A stretch of 64,000 bases of DNA from Cinclus cinclus (GCF_963662255.1 NC_085052.1:6058807-6122806), one strand, 5' to 3'. Shown: positions 40,342 through 52,833, numbered from the stretch's first letter. Notes: generated from the sequence alone by a model not told the origin. Numbers and translations: made by a program.

Positions 40342-40431
40342 AGGAAGGACCGGCCGAGCCCCTGACAGGTGTCTCCGCCGTAAGTGCCCTTACTCAGTCG
40401 CTCGAGGACTGACAGACCTTGCGTTTGTTAT

Positions 40432-40446
40432 TGCTGCTGCTGCTGC
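40432..40446 (+). repeat. Short (TGC)5 repeat in the 5' leader
   Basis: Five TGC units sit 12 bases before the RAB11FIP2 start codon. In the upstream-extended frame they would read as leucines, which creates a false signal-peptide-like start at a TTG. Short enough to be stable. Confidence 0.8.
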
Positions 40447-40457
40447 GATCTCCAGAG

Positions 40458-40810
40458 ATGATGTTGGCAGAACAAGCCCAGAAGTGGTTCCCAACTCACG
40501 TGCAAGTTACGGTCCTTCAAGCCAAAGGTCTGAAGCCAAAAGGTAAAAATGGCAGCAACGATGCCTACACCATCATCCAGCTGGGCAAGGAGAAGTACTC
40601 CACGTCGGTGGCTGAGAAGACTCTGGATCCCATCTGGAAAGAAGAGGCCTCCTTCGAGCTACCTGGACTACTCATGCAGGAGAATCCAGAAAAATACATC
40701 CTGTACCTGATTGTCATGCACAGGTCTCTGGTGGGGCTGGACAGGTTTTTGGGACAGGTGGCCATAAGTCTGAACGATATATTCGAAGACAAGCAAAGAC
40801 GGAAAACAGA
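40458..40810 (+). CDS. RAB11FIP2: RAB11FIP2 coding exon 1: start codon and C2 domain
   Basis: Encodes residues 1-117 and two bases of codon 118 (Glu). The start is the first of two adjacent ATGs (MMLAEQAQKWFPTHVQ), matching the MMLSEQ start of mammalian FIP2; G stands at -3. The frame is open upstream to a TTG at 40419, but those 13 codons fall on a CTG-repeat leader and are not expected in the protein. Nearly the whole exon is the C2 domain (about residues 14-117), with the recognisable stretches VTVLQAKGLKPKGK, YTIIQLGKEKYSTSV and the end EDKQRRKTE. In the class I FIPs this domain binds phosphatidylinositol 3,4,5-trisphosphate and phosphatidic acid and helps dock recycling vesicles at the plasma membrane. 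The donor is GA|GTAAGT at 40811. The family assignment is from sequence recognition and is close to certain. Confidence 0.97.
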
Positions 40811-41499
40811 GTAAGTGATGGTTGGATTTTTTCATTATAATTTGTATTCCTTGGACAGTTGCACTTGGGGAGGGTGGGAAATAGCAGCCTTACAATGAAC
40901 GTATGTACTTTGAAATGAAATGAGTATGTTTCTGTCATTGATTCTGTGCAAAATCTCTTAACCTGTACGGTTATGTCTTTGTGGTCTGACCTCTTCCAGA
41001 GAAGTTTACTGTAATCAAAGTGCTTACTGTGCACAGGGAAGGACTGTCAATAACATTAACTTTTCTGACAAATTCTTGTGTGTAATATGAACTCAGTCTG
41101 TTTTTCTAAGCATTTTTCTTTGTTCTGCACAGGGCCATACCCTCATTCATCTCCTACCTCAGTTTGAACCATGCATGAGACTCAGAAGCCCTGAAACCTG
41201 GCGTGGTTCTCTTTAAAATTGTTTACCTTCGGTTGCTTCAACCACGTGTGTTTAAATATTTTATATTTATGTTTTAGTGGTCAATGAGCTGTGTCTTAAT
41301 GAAGGCTTACCACAACAGCACAGTGCTTTGCTGTCCTGATTAATCTTAGGCCATGATCCCACAGGCTGCACTGTGCATCAGGCCTCAGCTGAGAAGACTG
41401 AAGGGAAATTTCAGCTCTTGTGGTAGCTTCCATCACTACCTACACAAGCCTTTGTCAAACATAAAATTGTGTTTGCCAGGAAGTTCAGGCACCACAATG

Positions 41500-41531
41500 A
41501 AAAAAAAAAAGGAATGAAAAAAAAAAGAAAA
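41500..41531. repeat. A-rich tract in intron 1
   Basis: Two A10-11 runs separated by GGAATG, then GAAAAGGG. Simple sequence. Confidence 0.75.
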
Positions 41532-42939
41532 GGGCATCATAGTAATTTATTAAGTTGAACTGTACTTACCTAATTCTCTGAGTTTTTCAGCTAAAGTTGT
41601 TGTAATTCCTAGACAGGACATGGTTGCACAAAGGTGTTTGGTACCAGCGTAATTTATCCTCCATGTGTATGTGTAACTCAGACTGTAGGTATGAGAGTAC
41701 TGCAGGCATGCCTGTGACTCTATATTTTGAGTTTGGTTTAGATGTGCTTGTCCCACAGAAACTGAATCAGAACAGCATGGAGACCTCCAAGTGAGCTCTG
41801 TGTTGGCAGTGATGTGTGAATGCTGACAGATTTTTCTGCCGCAGTTAAAAAGTTCCTGCTCCAGTTGCCTTTCCTCCTCTAGTGTCTCTTCAGTAGAGTA
41901 CAAAGGCTCCTATGCTCAAATCTCAGCTGTTAAAATTAAAGTCTGGTATCCATAGTGATGGTGGGTCTGTGGTGAGGTGCTGGAGTTTGTGTCCAAGCCA
42001 CTGAAAGACTGGCATTGCTTGTCTTGCACAGTCTCTGACTGTCCTGGAGTTGAACCTCCAGCAGCATTGGCAGCTGGAGGTGGAAATCCATATGGTTAAC
42101 AGCAGGCAGGGCTTCTTGGTCATACAACTGCTTCTGCTGAAACCACCTCAAAACCTGGTCCTACTTAAATGCAAGGCTGAGGTTGAAGAGCACCAAAGAC
42201 AAATCAAAGGATCTCTTTGCCCTGGTGGTTGGTTGTTTTTGTAAACTGAATTTTTTGCTAAACACTATTTTCACAAACCATATGCTAGGAAAGAAATCTG
42301 TGCAGAATCTCTAGTGGGTTCACTGTCTGGAGTATAACACTTTTTAATTGCTTACCTTTTGTAGAGATAAACCAGTTATCTTGATGCAATACATGGTAAT
42401 GTCTGTAGCCTTAGGGTCTCAATTTCTGTTAACACTTGATTCAAGAAGTTTCACTGCTCTTTAGACATGTATCTTAAAAATTCTTGAATCATGAGTTGTA
42501 GTTATCTTGCAAGTCAGTAGTCAACTGCCTTAGTTGCAACACCTAGCAACAAGGTGAAAAACAAGGTGAATGAATGAGGGAGGAATGCTACTAAGAGTAA
42601 AAGCTGTGAATCTAGGTAGAAATACATGTTCAGAAACTGGAGTAAAATATGTACATTATTTTGTTATTACTGTGAGTAACAAAACTTCTTTTCCCTAGAA
42701 GAAGAAACATAGACTCCTGCACCAGTTTTAGCAAAAGTAGTACTGGAGTCTTGCAAAATTATTCCAGAAATTTTTAAGTGGGGTAAGTAACACAGTCCTT
42801 GTGATAGCTAAACAAACATTCAGATCTGCAGTATTTTTTTTATAGGAAGTTATGCTTAGCAGGGCTCCATAGGTGTTCTTTATTTTCTCATTTCTTCCTC
42901 TGAAGTGTGAGAGAGGAACTCCTGCTATGTAGCCGTGCA

Positions 42940-43440
42940 GCAGTTCCACCCAGCGCAGCGCTGAAATCACCGCGGCTCCCCGGGAGCGCCGCGCGCTGCC
43001 TGCGAGCTCTGCTGCACAAGATGGGGGCCTATGGGGAGAGTTTTACAAACAGCCCAAGTCCTTTCTTCAGAAGTTACTTGAGCATTTAAGATTGCAAATC
43101 TTATTAAAAGTTGATGGGTGTTAGGCTTCTAGGGCCGAACAGCCGTACTTGTAAAAGTCTTATGTAAGTGTAAAAGTGCGGCTGGGCGGCAAGTGGGATT
43201 TTTGGCAGCGCGTTCTCGCTTAATGCTGATTTAAATTCTTATGAGGAAGGAGCCACTGAAAGTCCAGTTTTCCCCTTGGTGTCTTTAGGTGCTTAGAAAC
43301 CTCAAAAATGTCCTTTCTGAAACTCACTCTCGGAAAAAAAAGTAACACTGAGTTCGTAAGTTTTGATGTTTTTGAGTTTTCGTGGTCGTGTGCTTTGTGT
43401 GCCCCTGTGCCACGCGGGCGTGTCGTGGCCATCTTCTTTA
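42940..43440. promoter_or_regulatory. CpG-dense patch inside intron 1; candidate alternative promoter or enhancer
   Basis: Intronic sequence on both sides is almost free of CpG, yet 42945-43012 packs about ten CpGs (for example GCGCAGCGC, ACCGCGG, GCCGCGCGC). Scattered CpGs continue to about 43435 (GTGCGGCTGGGCGGC, CACGCGGGCGTGTCG). It lies 2.1 kb downstream of exon 1. CpG retention implies hypomethylation in the germline and hence regulatory use. It could alternatively be an old GC-rich insertion. No coding exon that would splice in frame to exon 2 was identified. Confidence 0.4.
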
Positions 43441-45347
43441 AGCATTTGTTGGAGATGTGGATGCAAGATTTGTCCATGTGTGTGGGACGAGGGCAAACTT
43501 TCAAGAATAGATTTACGGATTCAATCTCAAACAAAATGCTCTTTTTTTCCCTCCCTCTTTATTAAATCCTTTTTGATAGAAAATATTCCTAGTTCTCTGT
43601 TGGCAGTAAAATAAGGGTAATATATTTGGACCTGAAGGCCTTCTAACTGTGACTACAGTGTGGGAACTGAGACACCCAGCACCTTTCAAAACCAAGTCCA
43701 ATGTCTTTGTTACCAAAGCATTCTGATGGTTGAAAGCTATATTCATTGTTTCAGAAACACTAATCTGTTTTATTAAACAATGTTTTTACTTTCAAATATG
43801 TTCAACAGGCTTGTGCTGTTATTAAATCCAGAGTTCTTTTCTTATGTTGATGTAACCTTAACATTTCTTGCTTTGTTTGGGGATGAATGAGATCCAGTTA
43901 TTTGATGAAGTGTCTATTGGTAATATTTCTACTTTTTAATATATTTAATAGCTTCCTCTTTCCAACACAGCTGTACATATGGTGCTGTAAGAGACAGACT
44001 CAAGAGTCACCAGGGTATTGCAAAAAAGATATTTAATATTCTGCACAATGCTGAACCCTGTCAGCAATTCCCTAGTGCTTTTTTAGTAAGGAGGTATGAG
44101 AAGTGAAGGCTACCAGCTGATTCTGAATTCCTAGGAAGACCATTGGGTATTTGGCTTTTAACATATTTTTTTAATTTAATATTTTATAATTTGGAAGAAA
44201 TAAATTTAAAAATCATTGTTGACTCAGGAACATTATGTTAGGGAAAAAATATATATTTTTTTCCTGTGGAGCTTTTGTGTTACTTGTCACATCTTAAGAC
44301 AAATACTCCCTGCAGTAATGTTTTCAGGCAGAGGCCTCATTATAGGATTTGTCTTGTGTCCTAAGAAACTTGCTCTGGCTCAAAGTCTTAATGAAACAAT
44401 GTAGTCTATTTACTATAACTTAACAAGGAAAATTTTGTACACAGCATCATACGATGTCTTTTTCCTTTCTGAAACTGACCATTTTTCAAATTCTTAAAAG
44501 TAGAAATTTCTGGAACAGTTAGATCCAGCTGTGGCTCAGATGGTCCCTCACTAGATCTCTTCCAGAGACTTCATCCAAGCATCTGCAGGATCCCAGTTCA
44601 TTTTCTTTCCGTCTTAGTGCAGAAATGCCCGTTGTACTCTGAAAGTTTGTAAATTTGTGTCTCTGACATATCTGCTGTAGTTGGAAATGGACAGGGACTT
44701 TTTACTTCTGCTCTTTTTTCCAGAGCTGAAAACTAGGCTCCAGATGCTGAAAAATTTTACTGAGGTTTTTTTTGACAGTTCAAAAAGCTTTGAAAAAACT
44801 GCTTTAATGGAAGTGTATTTAGCATAAGTTTTCAAATGTTACATTTCTGCCATGGCTTTTATTTTTTGCAATAACATCACGTGGTTTTTTAAATTCATCC
44901 TAAGAAACACATGACATTTTTTTCCCGTCTGGTCTTGAAAATAAAAATACCTCTACTACTCTTCCAAATGTAAATTATGATCAATTAACGTATTGCTTTA
45001 AAGCATATATGCTTTTTTGTAATAATTTCGGTTCAGTTATAATTCACAGTTGCCTTAATGCTGCTGATAATCTGATTGCATAGCATCAAAACAAATTCTT
45101 GGGTTACCATGGAATAAAAAAATAGTCATTTGCTGACATGTCTTAATTTACTGAAGCATTTTCCAGTTGTTTTTTACAATGACTGAACTTAGATGTTTTT
45201 CCTCCTGTGGGCTAAATGAGCACAGCACTAGAAGAACAAATTGCTGTTAACTTTCCCAGTGTTCCTTATTTCCTCAGCCTTTGCTTCATCCTTGTTACTC
45301 TCTAATTCCACTCTGTTTATTGCCCATTCCTTTATGAGCTTTCCTGG

Positions 45348-45938
45348 ATGGCTCATTTCATTGTATGTTCAGTTGATTTAAGATGTAACACTTGTTTGGA
45401 ATGCTATAAATTTGAGGAGGCAGGTGATGTAGAGTTATTATTTCTTATGGAAATGGTGGAGGAGACATCTTTTATTTGTGATTTAGTTGCTTTTCTCCCT
45501 GGGGTCTATAATACCTCAACAACACTCCCCTTCACACGCACACAGATTGCAGCACTTGTTAAAAAAAATGCTTGCTTGAGCATAATACAGTGCAGGATCT
45601 TGGCCTTTTCTAAAGATACTTCTCAGCTTATATTGATCATAAAAAAAAGAGTCAAAACCAGCTTCTCAGCAGGCAAACAAAAAGAACTCATGGTTGACCA
45701 TGATCAGTACCCCTGTGTTGTGGGCACTGACTTTAGTGCTGCTGAGCTTCCTGGAAGATATGCAAATGGTGTGACTTTTTCCAAATTAATGTGCATTCTT
45801 TCTTGGCAGCCTCTCTCTTGGATAGAAACTCTCTCTTCAACTGCCTCTGCTCTGTCCTCTCTCATCTGTACCAGCAAAAGCAAGAGGGAGGCTTCAAATA
45901 CATCTGGAATTATGAGCAATCAAACAGCTAGTAAATAG
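45348..45938 (+). other. Unassigned 196-codon open frame in intron 1
   Basis: An ATG at 45348 (G at +4) opens 196 codons to a stop at 45936-45938. I recognise no family. The composition is rich in Leu, Ser and Thr and includes several Cys; there is no clear signal peptide, membrane-segment array or repeat. It lies on the sense strand of RAB11FIP2, wholly inside intron 1, without flanking poly-A or a CpG promoter. A chance open frame is the most likely reading. An unrecognised retrocopy fragment is possible. Confidence 0.12.
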
Positions 45939-48900
45939 ATAATATATGGGCTTGTTAATGAGTGGGGACCATTTGAATTATATTTCTACAAAACATAAAA
46001 CACTACTGTTTGCTAGTTTGTAGTCTTAAATTTAGTTTAAACAAGATAAATGCATTTTAATGGGATGAGCTTCAATAATAGTGGAAATGGCAGGGTGTAA
46101 CAGAAAATGTCTTTATTGTGGTTAAAGGAAGAGAAAGACCTTGTTCCACTCAAGTCAAAAATGGGAAGAGTAGTAATTGAGAAATTTGTTAAAGGCACAG
46201 AAATAAAGAGCAGCCTGAAGATTCCATGTGGGTTGTCTTATGGTACCACTCATTAAATGTAAAAAAAAAATAGAAAATAAGGAATATTAGTAGTGAGGAA
46301 GAAAAGAGAAAGATGGTTATGGGGGAAAACAAAGTTTTTGCCCAGCTGTAGCTTTGTGGACTTAGAGTGATATTTTTAAATTATTTAGTAATGTTCCCAG
46401 CATTTACATTTTGACAACAAATCCATGCACATCCTCTCTACAAGTCATAACTCTGAGTCAAAAGTGTCATCTGGATTGAAATGCTTCTTCATTTTCTGTG
46501 TGCACGTGCACATGCTCTCACCCACACGCAACTCAGATAACTGGCATTAATTCTCATACCTTCAGTTAGTTTGTTTCTGACATAGAAGTATTCACACATA
46601 GTCTTTAGCCAAAATAATATGTAAACTAAGAGCACTTTAATGACTTTGACTCCAGTCGATGTTAGCAAACCCCATAGTGAGGGTGTTGTGATAGCTGTCA
46701 GTTCCCATATGTTTTGTGGTGTTACAATGTCACTCTGTAGCATTTATTTTAAACTGCTTTGAATATCTCATTTCAGTTGGCTTCCAGAAAGTAAGAGTAT
46801 TCATCTTTGTGAGTGTCATCACTTACTTTAATAAATAATTTGTTTTCTTCTTAATTTCCCTTCATACAAGATGTAGTCTATGCTCAGCCCCTTGCCTTGA
46901 TTTTCCTGCTTGCTGACTTTTGGGGTGGCCTCTCAGTATGGTATTGGAATGATTTATCAGAAAACATATTTCTGCATTTTTCAAAGTGCATACGCTGCTA
47001 AATGAAAATGTCAGATGGTTCTGGGCTTTGGATGTTGTTTTTTATCAATTAGCTGCGGACATTCATGTTGGTGAGCTTTTGTGAAGCAAGTTTCTCCAAT
47101 GTATCTAGCTAGACAGGAGTCATCAACTTTGTTTTTGTGACAGCTGATGGGTATGTTCTAGCATTGACATTCTGATGGTCTTTTATAGGGGCAAGTTTAG
47201 AAGTAGCTGCCTGCATAGAAAATTCTCATTAATGTGTAGCAGATCATGATGCTGATTTTTGCCTGTAAAATCAATATCAGAAGCCTTTGCAGATGCTGTG
47301 GTGATTATGTGCCTTTTTGCAAAATTTCTTCAGTAATTCGTGAATTGAAATAAAGATTTTGCAAAATTCTTTGGGATTTTTAGCAAAGCAAATCCAGATC
47401 ATACTGGTAGAGTAAAGGCAGAGTGGTGGATTTGAGAAGCAGAAAATGGGAAAATTCCTTCAATACTTTCCGTCCTTGGCACTGTCCAGATGACAGAGTC
47501 GGGAGATCATCTATCATGCACAGGATGAATGTGCTGGCTGGAACACTTAATTCCTTTTGAAATTGGTAGATAAGTTACCCAGTGGTTTTGGAGGCTGTCA
47601 AAGCATATAATTAAAATGTAATTGAAATTATGTGGGGTTTTTTTTACCCATGCTGTCAGCCCATCCTGCTCACTATTACATGATGAGCAGAACAGGCTGA
47701 GTGATGCTTCTTCAAAGGATAGAGAGGGGTAAGACTGGGAAGAGTTAGATTCTTTGGCAGATTTAGAGGACAAATAGAATCAGAAAAGGGGAGGAAAAAC
47801 CCAGCTGAAAGATCTATAGATCACTAGCTATTAAAATGAAATAGGCCAGGGTTTTGTAACTTGCTCATTTATAGTAGCTTATTTCAGTTTTCCCCTTCAC
47901 CCTTTCTGTCTGTCTTCCCCGAGGAGAAGGGTTTATTACTGGTAAGACTGCACAAGTTAAGACAGTTTGCTTTTTCCACCCCTAATATAGGTGTGGCCAA
48001 AATCAACTAATTTTGTCATGGGTAGAAAGTAGCCCTGCTGCTTCACGTAGGGGTTTAGCTTTTCAGGGCTGCCTGGTCAGCAGGATTTTTCCTATTTAGC
48101 TTTGCACATTGAGCTTCTCTTTGCACGTACATGCAGAGCAGCAATTTATAGAATAGTTAAAAGTAGAAATTAACAGAAACCTGTGCAAGACAGGCAAAGC
48201 CCATTAGGACACTGAAAAACAGATGAGAGAAAGTAGCAAGGGTTGGTCCGATGGAAGCCATAGGGAAAAAGTCAAAATTAGAGGGTGTGCAGAGGACATT
48301 GCCCTACAGAACATTTGAAGGTGAGAGCAAGAAGAATGAATGTGATTCCAAAGGCAATAGGGCTTCCTTTGAAGTTGGGAAAATTTGCCAGACTTTGTAC
48401 AAGGTCTGTTTAAATAAAGACTGTCTGCAAGACTGGATGTAATATTTGGTTATTAAGTAAAAGGGCATCTGCTCTCATAAAAGCCACCCTATTTTGTTCA
48501 TGTATGTTATTGGCTATTTTCCTACTTTGTACAGGCTTTCTATAGAATAAGCTCATGGCAGCCTGACAAATGGAGCATTTATCGTGGCTAAAAGTACTGT
48601 AAACAAAACCAAAATAGCAAGTTTTATTGGCTTTTATACCTTTCAATTTTTTAAATTGGCAGCAGTATAGTGGAATTTGGTGTTTTAGGACCCAAATGTT
48701 GTTATCTGAAAACAGTGGACTTCATTTCCCGATTCTTTTTTCTCTCCTGTATAGAGCTGTTTTTTCTATTTGCTGCTCACGCCCATGTGTTGTCAAAACA
48801 GATCCTAATAAGAAACATTTACAGACTTAGTTGCTCATTCACGTGCAGCTCCACATAAATGCATTGCCTGCATTTGTTCTCATCTGTTTAAAAAAGTAGT

Positions 48901-51703
48901 TAGTTGCCTTTGAATTTTGAAGAAAGTCATGATTTGAGTCTGCTTCTCATATTGTCTTGTTATGAGCTGCAGCATATGGAAGCTTCATTATGAGTAAAAC
49001 AAGATAAACTCTCCAAGGTAACAAAGAAACCTCCTTGAAATGCCTATGAAAATTAAATATCTGTCTTTCATACAAAGATTTGATCCAGCAATTCAAATAG
49101 AAATTCCACTGAAGACCAGAGGTATTTTGCTGGAGTAAAAGAGTTTATAATTCAGTTCTGTTGGAATCAGTAGCAGTGTTGAACCTGGTTCCAGCAGGAC
49201 CTTCTGTTGTCTTCCCAGGGATAGGAGAGTTTTTGTTTTCCCAGCTGAGCTTATTTTTAATGTCAAGTTCTCAAAGATATACTTTGAAAAGAAATGTAAA
49301 GCTGTGAAGGCAAGGTATTAGTTGTGGGCTTCTCTTTAAAAAGAGGTAAATGTCAAAAGAGTACATGGCATTTGCCCTCAGCAGGTGAGTGCTGGCAATG
49401 ACACGGCGTTGTTGATTGAGGATAAGAATGCCAATAATTGAGTTAAGTGAATTTTTAAAATAAAATAAAATATGTTCTTCCCTACAGCAAAAGCTTAAGA
49501 GTTTATCTCTTCTTCTTGTTCTAAAAAAATGTCATGAATCAATTTAAGGTTTTGATCATTCTGAAGAAGAAACGTAGAAAAATTCACCAGCTTTATCAGA
49601 GTATTAATGTTTGCGCCCTGTGAGGAGAGGGGGAAAAGTGTTACAGTGTAGGCTGAGCCATTAAATTTGAACATCAGAAAGTGAAGTCCTTTCTGCCTCC
49701 TGTGTTTCTTAAAATGCTCATAAAGCCTTATTTGTGCTGGTGTGTATGTTTAGTGTGGCTGAGGAGCCATGGGAGCACTTTCTCAGGTCCAGGATGGTTT
49801 TTATTTGGGGTTTTTTATCTGCACAGGGGCTGTCTGAAAAAGGCTTGCTCATTATGACTGTGTGCTGTTTATATTTTTTTGAGGGAATATGTGAACATAT
49901 TTTCTTTTAAAGAAGAGTTTTAATGAAAGTAAGCTATCTTGTCTTCCAGTTTTTGCAATATTATGTAGCACAAAGGCAATTGACTTTCGGTTCTGTTTTT
50001 GTTTTCTGTAACAACTCTATAAATGACTTAAAGTGTTTCTGGAATCAGTTACCAAAGAAGTGAAGCATTATTAACTAAAAGGAAAAACGATCCATCTTCT
50101 TCAGACACATATTCCAGGTTTTGCATTTCATTTAAAGTATATAAATGAAGTTACCTCACAACAGAAGAAAAGCTTTTTTCCAAAAGATTTAATTATCCTT
50201 CTACTGGCTTGAGCTTCTGGGTCTGCTGGTCTGGATTCATGTTGTTCATGATGAGAACAGAGGAGGTCTGATATTTTAAAATCATTTTGCTCAAGTATGA
50301 AATATAAAATCTTGCAAACATCACAAAGCAACAACAACAAAAGGCACAATATTCTTTATCCTTTTATTATGTCTTTGGTGTGTCACTTTTGGAAGTATTT
50401 TCTCAACTCAGAACATATAATCTCTGCCTGAAAATTTTATTACAGCTGTCACCTTTAAAATACATTTATAAAATCTGAAAATAAATTGAGGGCTGTTATT
50501 CTCCTTTCCTGACCTTTTTTTCCTATATTTGTCAGGATTGAATAATTTATGTGTAATTGTATAGTCCATCTTGTATCTGTGTTAATAGGAATTTAATTTC
50601 TTAGTCTTTCCAATACAAAAGTTACTGGTGGTAAGGCACTGTTGTGTGAGTCTATGTGCATGGATTTCTCCTGAAAATGGGTTTAGAGCACTTCTTTGGA
50701 GCTGGTGGATCTGATATATGCCCTTGTGACCTTTTGAAATAGGGAAAGGCTCTTGGTGATGGTTGTGGAGAACGGATTGTGTGTTGGTCATTCACGTAAG
50801 TGAAGCTGTGGAGGGAAGATTGGGCCATAATTCTGCAGATGCTTCCATGGGACAATGGAGCACAATAGGGAATGAATAAGACACTTGGATAATGATAAAG
50901 CTTTTGCTGGACCTGGCAAAGAAGCACACTTGGCTTTTTGAAACAGATGATCACACCTTTGATCTCTTTTCAAGGAGTGGGGATTTATGTCATGGTTCCA
51001 AAGGAAATATTTCTGAAGTTAATCCTGCTGCTGACCTGCAAAAGAGAGGATGCTGTTGGATATACCTATGTGCTCACAGTTGTGCTTGTGGAGTTCCTGT
51101 CAGCATCCAGAGGGGAGGCAGTTGCAGAATTGAAATGGTAGCTGACTGTTTAAGGCTCTCAGATGTTTCTTAGGCAGAGTTTCTGCAGTTGTCATAAATC
51201 TTAACCAGTGCTCAGAAGGAAGGAAAGAGGAGAACATGTTTGCTAGTGTGTAAACCTGAGCAAAATCCACGGAGAAAAGGTTGCTAGGTCAAGTAGTTGC
51301 CACACAGAATACATTAATATACACCACTACTAAAAAGGACACTTGTAAAAGGAAAAAAAAAAGAAAAGAAAATGTATCTGTATTTATAATTAAGTACAAG
51401 ATCTCCTTCATAAACAGATGGAAGCCCTAAACTTTGATGATCTTTGGTCAGCTTCCAGAGTTGATTTATATTTTGAAACGGGTGAACACTGTAAAGACCT
51501 TCCTCTTGCTTAGTTATTAAGTTTTTTCTTTGAAAACAAATACAAACAAAGAAGCTTCTCAGTACAGGAATGGTTGAATCTTTGAGATAGGATTTGGGTT
51601 TTCATACTTTAAATTGTTCTAACCAGATGCATGAACCAACTAACCAGAGTGTAATTACAGCCTTCAGAAAACACAACTTAATTTACTCTCTTTCTCCTTT
51701 AAG

Positions 51704-52146
51704 ATGGTTTCCCCTAGAATCCAGACAAGGGAAGAGAACTAAAGACAGAGGAGAAATAAACGTCAATATTCAGTTTATGAGGAATAACATGACAGCAAGT
51801 ATGTTTGATTTGTCAATGAAGGACAAAACCAAATCCCCGTTTGCTAAACTAAAAGACAAAATGAAGGGTCGGAAAAATGATGGGACATTTTCGGACACAT
51901 CCTCTGCAATCATCCCAAGCACTCACATACCTCATGCAAATCTAGAGGTGTCTAGTGGTGAAGTGCAAATGAAATCAAAACCAAAAAAACCTTTCCTCTT
52001 GGGACCTCAGCGGCTGTCCTCAGCTCACTCTATGTCAGATCTAACGGGACCACACGTCTCCTCAGAGAAAATGAAATGCAGCACTGTTGGCTACTCCCAT
52101 CTCTTCAGGCGTCAGCTGGAGTCCTTTGGTTCGGTTGATGAAGGGG
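51704..52146 (+). CDS. RAB11FIP2: RAB11FIP2 coding exon 2: linker with Ser227 phospho-site region
   Basis: Encodes the last base of codon 118 through residue 265 and one base of codon 266. The acceptor AAG|A at 51703 follows a good pyrimidine tract (CTCTCTTTCTCCTTT). Joining GA to A restores Glu and then reads WFPLESRQGKR, matching WFRLESKQGKR of human FIP2. The exon continues with VNIQFMRNNMTASMFDLSMK, a basic patch (KLKDKMKGRK), and the block LLGPQRLSSAHSMSDL. The Ser in SSAHS falls at residue 227, the same number as the human MARK2/Par1b target. This region is known in mammals to contribute to myosin Vb binding. The frame is also open about 110 bases into the intron on the 5' side, so a longer reading frame from 51594 is an artefact. 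The donor is G|GTAAGT at 52147; read-through would hit a stop two codons later. Confidence 0.96.
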
Positions 52147-52833
52147 GTAAGTAAAACTCAGACCATTACAGTTGCAGCTCACTGCTTTTAGAGCCTTCAG
52201 AATCTGTTACTTTCGTTTATGAAGCACTTACAAGGCCAGAATGTTAAGAGATATTGCTGGCGTATTTTTTACGCTTTCTTTAATTGCTGGTAACTCAGAA
52301 TTGCTGTTTCTGAGCATAAGAAATAACTTACATTGCTCATGATTTATGATAATTTAGCATTTGCTCTTATTATGTCCTCATCTGAGAGTATATTGCATTC
52401 CAGAGGGGACTCTAGGCAAAATAGCATCTTGTGAGAAATAAGTCTAATTAAAAAGTCAAAAACTATCAGCAAATTTTAAACCTGATTTATACAAAGAGCT
52501 GAAAATACTTTGCATTGGTCAAAGTTATTATGCAGCAACATGCTATTGTCTCTTTCTGTAATGGCACACCAGTCATAGCTGTCTTCTCTGTAGAACTTTG
52601 TTTTCATGCAGGAAACAAAAAATTTCCTGTGGTGCCTATCCATAAACATTTCTGAAACATGAAATTGAGGCCACAGCTGTTATTTTTTTTTAAATAGCTT
52701 ATTTGCTCACCAGTGTTCTGAACTGAGGCTCAATTGCAAAGCTTCTAGATCTAAGCGAGAAAGGGTTTTCTGCATGTCATGAGCTGTGATATAGTGTCTC
52801 ATTGATAATATACTAATGACAGATTGTTTGCAG
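52147..52833 (+). other. RAB11FIP2: RAB11FIP2 intron 2 (687 bp)
   Basis: Phase 1 intron with donor G|GTAAGT and acceptor GTTTGCAG|GG. The sequence is AT-rich with a T-run near 52682-52690. No other element was recognised apart from a near-ideal branch-point motif close to the acceptor. Confidence 0.93.
52811..52817 (+). other. Probable branch point of intron 2
   Basis: TACTAAT matches the consensus TACTAAC at all but one base. The branch adenosine would be 52816, about 17 bases before the intron end. This is close but workable, and the tract between it and the AG is poor in pyrimidines, so a strong branch site may compensate. Confidence 0.5.

Larger units (their letters stand above)
39740..40400 (+). 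promoter_or_regulatory. RAB11FIP2: CpG-island promoter and 5' leader of RAB11FIP2
   Basis: The sequence changes abruptly from AT-rich to extremely GC- and CpG-rich at about 39740 and stays so to about 40380, ending just before the start codon. It has many GGGCGG-type Sp1 boxes, an ETS-like GCGGAAGCG near 39950, and a run of GGGCC units around 40210-40230. I see no TATA box, as is usual for a broad housekeeping-type promoter. The exact transcription start is unknown. A good donor-like site (GCC|GTAAGTG at 40380) lies in the leader and could allow a spliced alternative leader. Long open frames on both strands here are by-products of high GC, not genes. Confidence 0.85.
40811..51703 (+). other. 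RAB11FIP2: RAB11FIP2 intron 1 (10.9 kb)
   Basis: Bounded by GA|GTAAGT and TTTAAG|A, phase 2. It is AT-rich, repeat-poor sequence. It contains an A-rich tract at 41500-41531, a CpG-dense patch at about 42940-43440 (listed separately), a 196-codon open frame at 45348-45938 of doubtful meaning, and otherwise nothing I can name. No antisense gene or RNA gene was recognised. Confidence 0.9.

Noticed and set aside
40419..40457. Upstream extension of the RAB11FIP2 frame starting MRLLLLLLLRSPE
   Set aside because: It starts at TTG, not ATG, and the leucines come from a TTG/CTG-rich leader. The conserved start is MMLAEQ at 40458.
51594..51703. In-frame extension 5' of exon 2
   Set aside because: It is intron sequence before a good acceptor; the protein match to FIP2 begins exactly at 51704.
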